DNA of 64,000 nt from Tulasnella sp. 424 (GCA_019633425.1 WSUB01000057.1:163977-227976), one strand, 5' to 3'; positions 1-12,589 are shown, counted from the first letter of the stretch. Made by a program: numbers and translations. The notes: a model not told the origin generated them from the letters alone.

Positions 1-874
1 CTTGATCAACACTCTCCAAACTGTCAATAGTGTATATCGTCGTCTCGTTGGGCATCAACACCTCGACATGTCGGCTAACTGTCTGGTCCGGCTCAATGAG
101 AGACCAACAAGGGGGCGGCTCGGAAAACCCTGTCCACGTTACGTCAATCTAAAGCCGGCGTTTGGTGGCGTTACCTGGAACGCACCAGGATGAGCCAAAG
201 TCAGAGGCTTAGAGCCCGTCCATCCTTTCACCTCAAACAAGGTAACATTGTTGGTCAGAGCGACCAAGCCTTGCTCGTAAATCCTGGCATCTATCACCCC
301 GACTTCGGCGGCTTCAGGACCGAGGGAGAATTGCTGATAGTCACCCTGTAGAGTATAAAGTCGATACATCCCCTCGTCATTCATGACAACGAGCTGCTCG
401 TCGTAGGTCCAACCCAGGCTAATGATCGTTCCTTGGTCCCACTGCAATCCGAGCTGTTAAACGGATACGCGCGACTGGCTCCCAGGAGTTACCCACGCAC
501 CGGTATTGTTTGAAGTAGTTCCCCAGAGGATGAGAATATTTGAACCGTTGGTTTAGAGAATTGATTAGTGCCGAAAGCAACGACCTTGTGAGGGTCGCGC
601 ATCATAGCTGTTTGGAGGAGGGTTTGTTAACCCTCAAGCTAGCAATCAAAACCGGCCAAATACTTACCTATAGGGCCACCATATCTTGCTCCAGATACGA
701 CGTAGTCAGAAAGGCTCTTAATCTTCCACTGCATGGTGTAGACCTCCTGCTTTCTTCCAACAACCAAACGATGAGTTTGTACTCTCTACGAATTGAGGAT
801 AGCCGGACCCACCGATAAAACACCCCTCCATCCATTGCCTCCCATGATGCTGTAGGGTGTTGGACCGAGGCCAT
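1..874 (-). CDS. VPS16: Vps16, HOPS/CORVET core subunit (N-terminal part, runs off the window)
   Basis: Subunit of the class C Vps tethering complexes that act in fusion at endosomes and the vacuole. Only the N-terminal beta-propeller part is present; the gene continues beyond base 1. The first exon starts MASVQHPTASWEAMDG and is joined by a 5' intron (GTGGGT donor) to RKQEVYTMQWKIKSLSDYVV, the typical opening of Vps16. Later exons give GTIISLGWTYDEQLVVMNDE and, after an intron at about 130-174, PCWSLIEPDQTVSRHVEVL, both characteristic of the family. The start at 874 is the first ATG in frame before the conserved WEA-type motif. It is divergent from Nmd3, with 255 bp between the two start codons. 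Family assignment rests on recalled motif order; the exon joints are read by eye. Confidence 0.85.
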
Positions 875-1129
875 GATCGTCGTTAAGTAGGAGCGGTGTG
901 ACGGATAGAGATGGCGGGATGGCGGTTGTCTTCAGGTTCGCAGCACGACTCACGGAGATAGACGGATATTGTGTCCGTGCAGCGTCTCCGCGATTTTCAG
1001 GCTTTACTCATCCTCCACCACAGTCACCGCTTAAGGTCCTTCCAGTGCGTTCGGTTGCGAAACCTACTTATATATCGATAGTAATTCTTTGATTCTCCAT
1101 AATCTGTAGTCTCCTCCTCACCACCCCTC
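875..1129. promoter_or_regulatory. bidirectional promoter region VPS16/NMD3
   Basis: The 255 bp between two divergent start codons must hold both 5' leaders and both promoters. No clear TATA box or named operator was recognised. Confidence 0.5.
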
Positions 1130-3107
1130 ATGGAATTCACCCCGGCACCAGCAGTCCATCGCGTCCTTTGTGCTGATTGCGGTAAGGCGTATTCAACTGA
1201 CTTCGGCCGGAGAGACAATTCTGAGCATGCGTAAATAGGCACGCCAATCGAACCAAATTCAGCCAACCTGTGCATTCCCTGTTTGCGCAACAGGTAAGTC
1301 AGGATGCTCGACCTCCACGGCGACATACCCCTGACACTCGTCTTGCTCCAGCGTCGACATCACGGAAGGCATACCAAAGCAAGGTGAGAGGTAACTCCAA
1401 ACTATTATCTGCGCATTTGTCTTAGTGCTCCTTCTAGCTACTATCAACTTCTGCCGCAATTGCGACCGATTCCTTTCTCCGCCGGCTAGCTGGACAATCG
1501 CCGAGCCTGAGAGTCGGGAATTACTTGCTATCTGCCTCAAAAAACTCAAGGGCCTGAACAAAGTCCGTCTAATTGATGCCGGATTTATTTGGACGGAGCC
1601 GCACTCGAAACGGATAAGAGTGAAGCTGACAATTCAGAAAGAGGTTAGATATTCGAGGCAAATGCGCTGCTTGCAATGCACTGAGGCCGCTCCTTCCACG
1701 TTAGGTCTTCACCTCGACCATCCTGCAGCAAATATTTGAGGTCGAATACGTCGTGCTTTACGGCCAATGTCCGGATTGCGCGAGACTTGCAGCCAAGAAC
1801 ACCTGGAAGGCCGTTGTTCAAGTCCGACAGAAAGTTCCACACAAGCGGACGTTCCTGTACTTGGAGCAGCTGATTCTCAAACACGGGGCGGACAAAGACA
1901 CAATCAGTATTAAGGAAACTCGAGAGGGTCTCGACTTTTTCTACGCGCAACGGAATCATGCTATCAAGATGACGGAGTTCCTTCATTCCGTCGTGCCAGT
2001 GCGGTGGGTCGCCTGGCCCAGACTCATCTATCTCGCTTGCACTAACATGTTGATCGCAGAACAAAGGATTCTGAACAGCTCTTGTCCAAAGACACCCACT
2101 CCGGAACCTCAAACTACAAGTTCACGTACTCCGTCGAAATTGTCCCTATATGCCGAGACGACCTCATCGTCCTACCGAAAGCTTTGGCCCGGTCGTACGG
2201 AAATATCAAGTACGTACACTCTCGATGTTATCCTCGACGCCAATCTGATATCACCACTCCTAGTCCTCTGACGGTCTGCGTGAGAGTTGGCAGCAGTGTC
2301 CAGTTCCTGGATCCAGCAACCCTGCAGACAGCTGACGTTCCAGCACCGATTTACTGGCGGAACCCCTTCGATTCCATTTCCAATTCGGCGGACCTCATCG
2401 AGTTTCTCGTCTTGGATATCGAGCCTTCTGGCCCTACGAATGGAAAATATGTCCTTGCCGACGCCCAAGTCGTCATCAACAGTACGAATCGAACGAGAAC
2501 CCAGGACATGGACACCGACGAGGGCGGAAATGATGCCATCTACCACACTCGTACACACCTCGGTCGGTTCTTACAGCCAGGCGATACCGTCAAAGGATAC
2601 TTCTTGCGCAACGCCAATATCAACAACGCCGACTATGAAAAGCTGGATCACTCCCGTCTTCCCGACGTCGTACTCGTGAAGAAGACGTATCCCGTCCGAC
2701 GGAAGCGTAATCGCCACCGCAACTGGAAGCTCAAGTCCATTGCCAAAGAAGCAGAAGAAGGGCCCGAGGCGTTTGGCAGAGGAGCTGTGGGACGGCGTGG
2801 TGGACTGGACCAGGAGCGTGTGGAGAAGGATTACGAGAACTTCCTGCAGGAGTTGGAGGAAGATCCAGAATTGCGAGCCACTGTCAACCTGTACAAGACC
2901 GACGCGAAGATGGCCGATGCTAGCAAGAAGGCTGATAAACCGAAACCAGCCTCGATGGATGTCGACGAGACTGAGAGCGGAGGTGCCATGGCAGACACCG
3001 AAGAGACCGACAACGAAGAGGTTGAACCAGACTTCCCGGAGATCAATGCGGACGAGCTGTTGGATGCGATGGACGAGCTTAAGATCGAGGATGAGCAAGT
3101 AGCGTGA
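1130..3107 (+). CDS. NMD3: Nmd3, 60S ribosomal subunit nuclear export adaptor
   Basis: Adaptor that links the pre-60S ribosomal subunit to Crm1 for export from the nucleus. The start at 1130 opens MEFTPAPAVHRVLCADCG. CxxC pairs follow in separate exons: CADC, CIPC, CRNC and CPDC, the zinc-binding pattern of the family. The segment from about 1480 reads ESRELLAICLKKLKGLNKVR and then DAGFIWTEPHSKRIRVKLTI, near-diagnostic for Nmd3. The large last exon (about 2080-3107) holds the OB/SH3-like core, a basic stretch (RRKRNRHRNWK) that could act as a nuclear localisation signal, and an acidic tail. That tail contains a leucine-rich stretch (ELLDAMDELKI) matching the expected Crm1 export signal. At least five introns interrupt the 5' half. 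The C-terminal frame is open to TGA at 3105-3107. Confidence 0.92.
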
Positions 3108-3446
3108 TTGAAAATGGTTATATTCTAGATGGATGTACTGTTTAGTGGACCGTATGCAAGCTGTACCGTGGAATTTTGAGCCCGGGTGTTGGAGTGTAAG
3201 CATACAAGGTCGATGGAGCTGGGAAAGAACCGCAACCCACATTGCACAGAACGAGGTTCTCGTGCACGGGGTTAATCAGTAGAGAGGTGCCGAAGAAAGA
3301 GATCATCGCCTGTAGCATCCAATAAGGTTGTGAGACTAGTTGCGTCATCCACTCGATCACTTTACCGTCTCCACAACCACCATCCCTCCCGCCACTTCTT
3401 CGAACTGAACTACTTCAAGCACATACTACGGAAAAACGCTCGCTCG

Positions 3447-4518
3447 ATGGCTTGGAGAAGTCATGGAAATAGCAACGTCGAGCTCATCGATAATCTGACT
3501 AAAAACGGGCTTATTAGCTCACCCATTGTTGCAGAGGTCAGCGATTCTCACTAACTGAGTTTCATTAACCAGTATTAAGTCCGGGCACTGCAATCTAAGG
3601 CCATGAAGAAAGTCGATCGCGGAAACTACGTTGTCGACAGGCGAGATGCGTATCGAGATTCCCCTCAGTGAGCGACCCTTGCGCGAACTTCACCAATTTC
3701 TGTGGTGATCGTCTTATGCTTGAACAAAGATCAATAGGATACAAGGCTACAATTAGCGCACCACATATGGTATGTCACGGGCTGATAATCTGCTGGGTTG
3801 CTCGAGGTGCTTAAGGAAGACTGTCTGTCCTCCTATCTGCAAGCACGCGCATGCAACGGAGAACTTGATCCAGTTCCTCCAACCGGGGATGAAAGTGCTA
3901 GATGTACGTATACGGGGCGATCGGTTTGAACACCTAACCTATTGAGATTGCTTTCTGTGCCAAGGTTGGCTCCGGCAGTGGCTACCTCTGCGCTGTCCTG
4001 CACCATCTGGTATCCCCAAGCGGAAGTGATAAGCAAGGGAAAGTCGTCGGGATCGATCACATTCCCCAGCTTGTCGACATGTCGATCACAAACCTTCGCA
4101 AAGATGGTTTAAAAGTCAACGATGATGCGGGGTCAAGAATCGAGATGGTTTGCGGAGATGGAAGAAAAGGTGTGTAGCCCCCAGGTGCCTCGGTCCTCTC
4201 CTCTCATGCACGTCAAGCACAGGTTACGCTCAAGAGGCTCCATATGATGCCATTCACGTTGGAGCGGCTGCTCCAGTCTTGCCTCAAGAACTGGTCGATC
4301 AACTTGCTAAACCAGGCAGGATGTTTATTCCAGTCGATGATGACGAAGGTTGGGGCGGTCAATCAATTTGGCAAGTCGACAAAGATGCGGAGGGCAACGT
4401 AAATAAACAGAGGCTTTTCGGCGTTCAGGTGAGTCGAGGAAAGATCTAATGGCTGACGACGTAAGTTGACGCTCGACTGAATGTGCAGTATGTCCCATTA
4501 ACGGATGCCCCCAAGTAA
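3447..4518 (+). CDS. Protein-L-isoaspartate O-methyltransferase
   Basis: SAM-dependent enzyme that methylates abnormal L-isoaspartyl residues and so starts their repair. The protein begins [20 protein letters not shown], the usual PIMT opening. It continues through a second exon with [20 protein letters not shown] and a third with [10 protein letters not shown]. The SAM-binding motif I is split by an intron: KVLD at about 3890-3903 joins [11 protein letters not shown] at about 3965. The exon from about 4222 gives [20 protein letters not shown], a conserved post-motif region, then the C-terminal GRMFIPV strand. A last short exon encodes YVPLTDAPK and the TAA at 4516-4518. Five or so short introns were placed by eye. 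The length fits the small cytosolic family. Confidence 0.9.
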
Positions 4519-4757
4519 TGATGGAAAATTGTGTAACACGAGGATAATTTGATGCTCAATACTGCCAACGCACTGCTCGCTGAATCCCTAGCCGACGCCA
4601 TACTCCACACTGGAAAGAGACGAGGAACCGAAGTTCTTAACACACAGGGCAAATGGACCAGGGGCACCAAATAGCATTAACGTACACAGAGTAAGCTGAA
4701 CAGGTCAAGAAAAGAATAAAAACCGCGAATATAAAAGTACATCGTCAAAGTCAAAAT

Positions 4758-5293
<536 letters not shown>

Positions 5294-6218
5294 TGATGAG
5301 GTTTAGAGAAGAAGTTTTGGAGGTCGGTTGGTTGTGGTAGTTGTGAATGAGGAGAGAAGCTGAGGGACTTGAGTGAGGAATGCTGAGGACGGATTTTGGC
5401 TCGCCTATTTGTACGTTTCGCGAGGCGTCGCGACTCCCGCGGTCATCACGTGCCGCCATCGCACAACAACAAAACAAACAAGCAGCAAGCCCCAAGCAAC
5501 GCGTGAGACCGCCAGAACCGGACATGCAGCGTCATGAAGGAACCATTAATGAAACGATCTATTGCTTACCTGTAGAAGAATTCGGAAAGCTAATTGGGAA
5601 CCCGAATGCTGCGGTGCGACTCATCTGCCAAACAAAGAAAGTGCTGTTTCCCAGGCCTCACGTGATCTCACCAACCTTTTGGATTTCGGACGAGCGAAGG
5701 GTCCTCATTTGCATGTTGGACAATAGGCACGTGGAAAACCAGTGGTTCGATTCTACCAAGGCAAAAGACAAATCTCTGGATATTCGAAACTCCCGGGCCA
5801 AGCTGGAGGGTGTTGCGTTCCTGTCGGTAGCACCTCAATCAATATTTACCAATCATCCTACCGAGGTTAACGAAATACAAGGGTTATGGAGATCTTGTAC
5901 AGCGGGCGTAGGTCTAGAGAATCAGAGAGCTCTAACGGATTCGGCTCTCCACGAGCCACGAGAGGACCCATTCCACGTTGCTTCCACTTTCAGCCACCTC
6001 CATATTACGGCTCTGCCCTTTGTTTACGTCTAGTTCACGGATGAATCCAGTTCGAAAACCGCGTCACGCTGCGGATGGAGTAACACAAAGCGTACAATAA
6101 CGCAATCGGGATGTATAATCGTACAGCACTGAGGTCAAATAAAAATGAAAAGCGATGGTAGGGAAGAAAGCGCAAAACACCACAGGGCAGGAACAGGAGA
6201 TCTCTAAGTAATAATCGT
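5294..6218. promoter_or_regulatory. H3 upstream region with CACGTG and A-rich motif; possible small ORF
   Basis: This is the stretch between H3 and the 3' end of H2A. A CACGTG hexamer lies at 5447-5452, about 155 bp before the H3 ATG, and an A-rich element AAAACAAACAAG lies at 5471-5482. The same pair recurs in the H2A/H2B promoter. A plus-strand open frame of 170 codons runs from ATG 5524 to 6033. It matches no family I recognise and partly occupies H3 promoter space, so it is listed separately with low confidence. Confidence 0.45.
5524..6033 (+). CDS. Hypothetical small ORF between H3 and H2A
   Basis: An uninterrupted 169-residue frame starting MQRHEGTINETIYCLPVEEF. The frame is also open upstream to about 5380, but that part covers the H3 promoter motifs, so the internal ATG at 5524 is the better start. 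Composition looks protein-like (hydrophobic runs such as RRVLICMLDN), but there is no recognised domain, signal peptide or membrane segment. It is divergent to H3 and convergent with H2A. It could equally be a chance frame in a histone intergenic region. Confidence 0.25.
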   Translation: MQRHEGTINETIYCLPVEEFGKLIGNPNAAVRLICQTKKVLFPRPHVISPTFWISDERRVLICMLDNRHVENQWFDSTKAKDKSLDIRNSRAKLEGVAFLSVAPQSIFTNHPTEVNEIQGLWRSCTAGVGLENQRALTDSALHEPREDPFHVASTFSHLHITALPFVYV

Positions 6219-6833
6219 CTACACCTCCTGGCTCTGGTCGCCCTTCTTGGCGGTTTTGCTGGGAAGTAGCTGGGGCTGGATGAATGGAACAACACCACCC
6301 TGGCTGATGATAACGTGGCCGAGGAGCTTGTTCAACTCTTCGTCGTTCTTGATGGCAAGTTGAAGATGGCGAGGAACGATACGAGCCTTCTTGTTATCGC
6401 GAGCAGCATTGCCTAATTAGGAGGAAGGGAGAAGATTTTGAATTAGACTGAAGTCGAAAACCACAAGTACAAAGAGACTTACCAGCAAGCTCGAGAATCT
6501 CAGCAGCGAGATATTCGAGAACGGCAGCGAGGTACACTAGAGGAAAGAATCGAGTCAGAATAGATTTTGAGATTGAGCGCTCGCATTGTACGTACCAGGA
6601 GCACCAGAGCCAATACGCTGAGCGTAGTTGCCCTTCTTCAAGAGACGGTGGATACGACCGACAGGGAATCTGTTGAAGTGGCGCATTTGATGAGTTCCGA
6701 TCCAAACCACTCCACTCGTCACGTCGACTCACTGGAGACCAGCCTTAGCTGAACGAGAAGCGCCCTTTGTCTCTGTGGATGCGCCGGCCTTGCCACCGGA
6801 CTTGCCACCAGCCTTGCCGCCTTTGCCAGACAT
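6219..6833 (-). CDS. Histone H2A with SQEV C-terminus
   Basis: Core histone in several exons. Exon 1 starts [20 protein letters not shown] and runs to AKAGLQ, joining [20 protein letters not shown], then [20 protein letters not shown], then the exon with [20 protein letters not shown]. It ends GDQSQEV and TAG at 6219-6221. The SQE-hydrophobic ending is the phosphorylation site used by ATM/ATR-type kinases after DNA breaks. As in other fungi, this H2A therefore combines the canonical and H2A.X roles (known for the family, inferred here). It is head to head with H2B, with 736 bp between the start codons. Confidence 0.95.
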
Positions 6834-7569
6834 GTTGATGTGTTTGAGTTGGTTGGGTGAGAGAGGAGAGGGGTTGTTGGATTGTGCTTGAAGGAGGACG
6901 AGTGATCGTTCGTTGAAGGACTGGGGAGGACGAGCGGTGGGTGACGATCTCTTATAGCTTTTTGCGCGGGTTGAAATTCAAGCTCCGACGTTTGTACGTG
7001 TTCGGTTGTTCTACTCCCCGACCCCTTAGACTTTGCACGCGCGTGGCCAAAACAAACAAGGGGTGCGCCTCACGTGAGAGCGAGTGTTAGCGCGTCCAAC
7101 CACGACGTCGAACCCCTCAATGCAAAGTGGGGAGGACGGAATCTGAGCACGAAAACACGTCGGAGGGCCCATTTTGGATATTTTGGCACAAAGTCATTTT
7201 TTACGAGTCGGATTCAGCCCTTTTCCTCTTTCTTTGTGATTATCGGTGCTTTCAGCCCTCCTTTCTGGCTCAGATGAAGCCTACTCCTTCCTTAGTACAT
7301 TCGAATCGATTGTGGGCGTTGTTGCGCACTTGGGACTGCCGGCGTCGGCGTTCGTTTTGTTTGCATTTTCCCTCGCCTCACGTGAGCAGACGTCGCTTTT
7401 GTCGTGGGAAGCCTGCAGCCTCCCTCACTCGCGCGCGAGTACAAAATGGACTGATCCTCACCACCCTCTCGATCTCATCCATCCCTTGCATCCACAAGCT
7501 CAAAGCCCCCTTCATCCACCACTCTAACAACCTTCTCCACTCTCAACCAACCCCAAACTCTCAATCTCA
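6834..7569. promoter_or_regulatory. Divergent H2A/H2B promoter with two CACGTG boxes
   Basis: Head-to-head histone promoter. CACGTG occurs at 7071-7076 and 7379-7384, each inside the longer palindrome CTCACGTGAG. An A-rich element AAAACAAACAAG lies at 7049-7060, 10 bp before the first box. A reverse-oriented related element (GTTTTGTTTGC, 7354-7364) precedes the second box. The H3 upstream region has the same pair of motifs. The 5' part of the H2B leader is pyrimidine-rich (CTTCTCCACTCTCAACC), as is usual for highly expressed fungal genes. Confidence 0.6.
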
Positions 7570-8204
<635 letters not shown>

Positions 8205-8492
8205 ACCTGTTGTGTGGCTTTAGACGTGTCTGGAGGGTGTTATCGTATTACTTATCCGCTTTGTTACTCGGCTTTCTGTTGTACTCTGTAGTTTTATCTC
8301 ATTTTTTCTTTCGTCTCTTACTTTGATTCCGCGTGACTATTCCTTCCGTCGACGAGACACGCGAGATCCCAGTTGTTCTTTGTCGGTCCAAGTCGAGATC
8401 GCGCTTAACAAACCTTATCGCCGAACGGATATAACCCTTTGCTGTAACACCATCTACTCCGCCACTCCCGATTGCTTCAACTCTTACTTCAC

Positions 8493-9731
8493 CATGGCTC
8501 CCTCAGACCAAGGCCACCGCCGAACACCGCTTCGCAGGATATCTCATGGCTCTCTATCAAACCTCGCTCGTTCAGCTTCTCAACATCCAAGTGAATCCGA
8601 CCCGACGCGGCTGAACTTCCTCCTTCCAGCCTTTTCAGACTTGGCGGACGAGATGGCCAGCCTGCACGCGAACTTGGAGAAGTTGAACGACTTGAGCTAT
8701 GTTCTGGAGACGTTCAATGAGAGCTTTGCCAGCTACCTGTATGCTCTGAGGATGAACGCGTTTTGTGTTGAGTGGGAACAGGTGGGAGGGCTCATTTGCC
8801 GAGTCTCCAAGACACAGAGGACTCAGTCGATCATGAATAATTATAGGCTCCTGGGGATACTTCTTTCATTCTGGCCGCAAAAGCGGGTAAGGACTGGATG
8901 TTAAGAGGTGGTGACCGACATTTAGCTCTAACCGCCTACCTGTCTGGGTTCCAGCTGAAGAAGCCAGCGCAGCCTTGTCATCGTTGACTATTCGCCCCCC
9001 ATCTGAAGCTGCTATAAATCAAGACGAAGACGATCCTTCCGCCGCAGACCGGACGTATGCGACCGAAGCATCTCCACCACCGGCCAAGTCCGCACAGGCT
9101 AAACCTCAAGGTATTTTGAAGAACGCGACCAGCGGGACATCGTCGAAGGTTGCGGCGCCTGCTAAAAAGACTGCTTTGTCTGCGAAAGAGAAAAAGGCCC
9201 GTGATGTGAGTGGTTGCCATTCAATGTTAGAGTAGTCGCAGGTTGACGTATTACCTCACCTTTGAAAAGGCGAAGATCGACCGGGTGATAAACGTCCTTC
9301 CGCTCGAGTTTAGAGGAAATGACCCCGTCAGTAGCTCGCCTGTTATGCAAGCGTAGCCTTTTACTCACGTTGTTTTGTCGTTAGGACATACGAAAAGTGA
9401 TGGAAGGAGTCATCGGGTGCCTCATGGAGAACGAAGGTGGCCTACGAAGTAAGCTATCACTTTTCCTCACCTCTCGGTTCGCATGATAACTTATCTGTTT
9501 GAACCTCGTACTATCCCTTATCCTCAGTTGCCGAGATTGCCAAGCCTCCTTTACTGCCGCAGGTCAAAGTCAACAAGTGTCTCATCGCATTGGTGAACCG
9601 GAAGGTTGTGGAAAAGGAGACAACCAAAGTTCGTTGGTATTCCAGTCTGTATGGGGATTCTATTCTAACTGGATGGATGCTTTTGTTAGGGTGCCGCTAT
9701 ATATCATTACCGAGGTATTCCAGACCGATGA
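8493..9731 (+). CDS. DAM1: DASH complex subunit Dam1
   Basis: Subunit of the DASH/Dam1 ring that couples kinetochores to microtubule ends. From ATG 8493 the protein reads TPLRRISHGSLSNLARSASQ, then LPAFSDLADEMASLHANLEK and ETFNESFASYLYALRMNAFC, the conserved Dam1 core. Later exons give a low-complexity linker with GILKNATSG, then VINVLPLEFRGNDP, DIRKVMEGVIGCLMENEGG and VNKCLIALVNRKVVEKETTK. The last intron appears to be 9652-9691 (GT..CTAAC..TTAG), giving a final exon GAAIYHYRGIPDR and TGA at 9729-9731. The C-terminal 90 residues look like a small helical, winged-helix-like domain. I recall such an extension in basidiomycete Dam1 but cannot verify it. The open frame continues upstream of 8493, but ATGGCTCCC fits the conserved start. 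The last 140 bp are copied at 12590. Confidence 0.8.
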
Positions 9732-9925
9732 TGCGCACGTCCGAGAGATGTATTGTTAGGTAGTATTGGATCGACTGCTGTAGCTCTACGTCAATGTGTA
9801 TTATGAGACTACTCTCGACGAGCTTTTCTGAGTTCCCATCCGTTTAAGGATGTGGATGAACTAGATCATCGTTGTCCCGAGAAGGCGTCGCGTCTTTCGA
9901 AGGTAGAATACCGCTGACGTAAGAC

Positions 9926-11613
9926 ATGACGGTTGCTCCCAAAATGAACACTCACCTCATCCGCAGGCACTTCGCCGCTCCTGGCAAAGCACAGCTAGCT
10001 ATAAGGAGCTCAAATGCTCTGTTTCGTCGAGAATTACAATCCCGGGCAGCTATCTCGTCTTATTTTTTGTTTTCGGCTCCTCCAACGAACACGCTGAGAC
10101 CAGCCCTCAGGCGCACGATCAGCTCGAGTTCTTTCGACCCCAATGCTCCGAAGCGGGGGATCACGAATGGGACGTTGTTTTCGGTGATGATGGCTGTTGG
10201 AGCTCTAGGCATAGGCTATGGAATGTTAGTACGGCAAAATCCTGTCCATTTTGGCCGTCGATCTTTTACCAAGCTATTCATCTGATCAGCTACGAGATGT
10301 ACGCTATCATGGGAATGTGGCCTAAAGAAGTAAGGAACGATCTCAGAGTGGCCGTTCGGGCCAAACAAAAGCAGGATTGGAGGACCGCTGCTGGTTATTT
10401 CGAGCGGTGAGTTTGTGACACCTCCTTTCCCATCTGTTCCCTTCTGCGGCGATTTCTAACTTCAAATTATAGCGCGTACGCTACTGCAGTCTTACTTCCA
10501 GATCCTGTTGCTTCATTTGGTGCGGATTATCCCATCAAGATAAGTGCTATTGCCCTCTCCCTTGCGGACGTCTTGGAATCCGCTGGCGATCTGCCCAAAG
10601 CATATTCGGTATACGGAACAGCTTTCGCCGACCTCACCCAAAGTCTCCCTGCTCCTTCCTCCTCCACTACCTCGCTTGAAGCCGACCGGCGAACCCGTGC
10701 AATCGGAACTGCGTTGAAAATGGCAGAGCTCGGGGAGCAAATTCTCCACGTGCGAGCGCTCGGCAGAGCCCCGACAGACTCTGACTATGGTCCCGTGGAT
10801 GAAGCGGAAATCGAAGGCAAGTTGGATTGGGCGTTGACTGAAGCGTTGCGGATGCGCAATGTTTCGGTCAAGCAGTCAGAGAAGGAGAAGGAGAACGAAA
10901 GTAACACGCTCAGCCTTCCGAGATGGGTAGAAGGGGTTGATTTGACATCGACAATGGAGCGAGTTGCGGATTACTACTCCAGGAAAGGAAAATTAGAGTG
11001 AGGGAATTCGGTTCCTCGCCGTGGAAGCAATACTGAAATATTGGTCCTATAGATATGCCGTCCCACTATATCTTAATGCGATATCGACTCTCATTCCCCT
11101 GCCAGATAAGACAACCAGTGGCCTTTTCTCGTTCGCGTCGTCACCTTCGATTGGCGACCGATGCAAAGGTGGGCTTCTCGCCTCATTATCTCAATGGGAA
11201 TCATCTCATGCTCATCCTTTGATAGCGGCTACGCTGATGAACAACCTGAGCTCTCTCTTCGCATCTTCGACGCCAGTCAATATACCTCAAGCAACGGCCT
11301 GGGCAGAGAAAGCCCTGGGGGTCGCACAGAAAGCTGAAGGAGAGTCTAAAGTGGCAAGCGAGGAGCGCCTGGAATGCCAGCACGTCATTGCGGTAGTACT
11401 GTTCAACCTTGGGATGCTTAAAGAGGTGCGCCTTGTAATGTTTGTCGCAGATTTATGTTCGGTCGGCTGATACACCGGGGATAGCTGAGTAAGGAACCTG
11501 GAAAGGCTCAGTCATACTATGAACGGGCTCTGGAAACGTCGAAGGCGATCGAAATGGACGATGGAGTAGCGGAGGCCCAAGAGGCGCTCAGACGCTTGAA
11601 GTCGCAGCCGTGA
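9926..11613 (+). CDS. TPR-repeat mitochondrial protein, Mgr3-like (copy 1, intact)
   Basis: Probable mitochondrial inner-membrane TPR protein. The first exon (9926-10224; internal ATG at 9944 also possible) encodes an Arg/Ser-rich, acid-free leader (HLIRRHFAAPGKAQLAIRSS). A hydrophobic segment follows (LFSVMMAVGALGIGYG). These suggest a targeting peptide and one membrane helix. Exon 2 (from 10290) gives YEMYAIMGMWPKEVRNDLRV, a motif I associate with Mgr3, an adaptor of the yeast i-AAA protease. Exons 3 to 5 hold helical TPR-like repeats: ADVLESAGDLPKAYSVYGTA, ATLMNNLSSLFASST and KEPGKAQSYYERALETSK. Introns fall near 10225-10289, 10407-10472, 11001-11051 and 11426-11485. TGA is at 11611-11613. 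The TPR/mitochondrial call is firm; the Mgr3 label is tentative. Confidence 0.65.
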
Positions 11614-12589
11614 AACCCCTGAGGGTGCTTATGGAGAGCTACCAAGGTCGTCTTTTCCCCGGTCTCCAGCGACCCATTCTTGTTAGGCAGATATATTAGG
11701 TATCCTAAGTACAAAAATAGAATGCGCGTCCTGCATTCGTTCTATCGAGGGGACCTCCATTTCGCTCCTTCGGGTTGATGTCTCTCGCCTTGGTTGATCA
11801 TGATGCAGTCGAATGAAATAAACACCACGAAGGTAGGTAGGTGAGAAATAGTTCTTGCCCTCCATTTCCCTGACCGTTTCTAGGTTTAGAAGACTAGATG
11901 AAGCAGTCTAGGATAGTTTGGAGGGCGAGAGTCGTATTGATGAAGAAGAAAACTTCTGTTTGCGCGTAGAATTTATATACAAACACTTCACAGTTCTTTG
12001 TCAGCTTGCCCCTAATTTGTGGTTGTTCCCTTCTGTCCGTCCCCCAGCCTCGTTGCAAGGAAGAAATGACGCGAGCAACGGCGAAAACGAGTTTATGACA
12101 AGTGGTGGATGGAGAGGAAGTCCTGTCTGAGGCTCCGGTGGCACATTCATTCTCTTGTGCATAGCCGCATAGGCTTCTCCCTACTCTTCATATCTCTCCA
12201 ACAGAGCCACCGACGTCTGGCGCTTGCACTGTATACGTACTCAAATCTAGTCAGGTTGTACTCAAAGAAGCGATATGCTCAACGCGATGGGTAGGGATCT
12301 GGCGCCCAGTACTCCAAGCTGCAGCATCCTCTCCTCCTCAAATCCAGACAACTCGTCAACTTCGAGCATTCGAAAAGATGAGGAAGGAAGTATTAAAGGC
12401 CAAAGTTGGTCAAGGGTTGAGAAAGCCCAAAGAGTCCAGGCTGAGACATTTTTGCTTGAATCGACGCCCTCTCGCTTCTTTTTAGATGATGGGGCATCTG
12501 GGGTACATTCTATACCAGTTATTCCCGGCTCTGCGTCTTGGTGCATCGTGCGGGATGGGGTGAAGGGAGCTCAGGGAGGTGATTGTGCT
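11614..12589. other. Intergenic part of duplication unit 1
   Basis: No gene recognised. The segment 11690-11990 is repeated at 14780-15090, and 12310-12589 is repeated at about 15096-15350. About 290 bp near 12000-12310 is present only here. Short open frames in the area are not conserved between the two units, which argues against coding. Confidence 0.6.

Larger units (their letters stand above)
9590..12589. repeat. Tandem duplication 1, unit 1 (Dam1 tail plus TPR gene)
   Basis: First of two direct units. It begins within the Dam1 3' coding region at TTGGTGAACCGGAAGG (9590) and ends where the same words reappear at 12590. Matching landmarks include the TPR gene exons, the 3' flank near 11830-11990, and the stretch with TCCAAGCTGCAGCAT at about 12313. 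This unit holds about 290 bp (roughly 12000-12310) that unit 2 lacks. Confidence 0.85.

Noticed and set aside
8323..8492. In-frame extension upstream of the Dam1 ATG
   Set aside because: The extension is Arg/Cys-rich without Dam1 similarity, and the ATG at 8493 directly precedes the conserved TPLRRIS motif.
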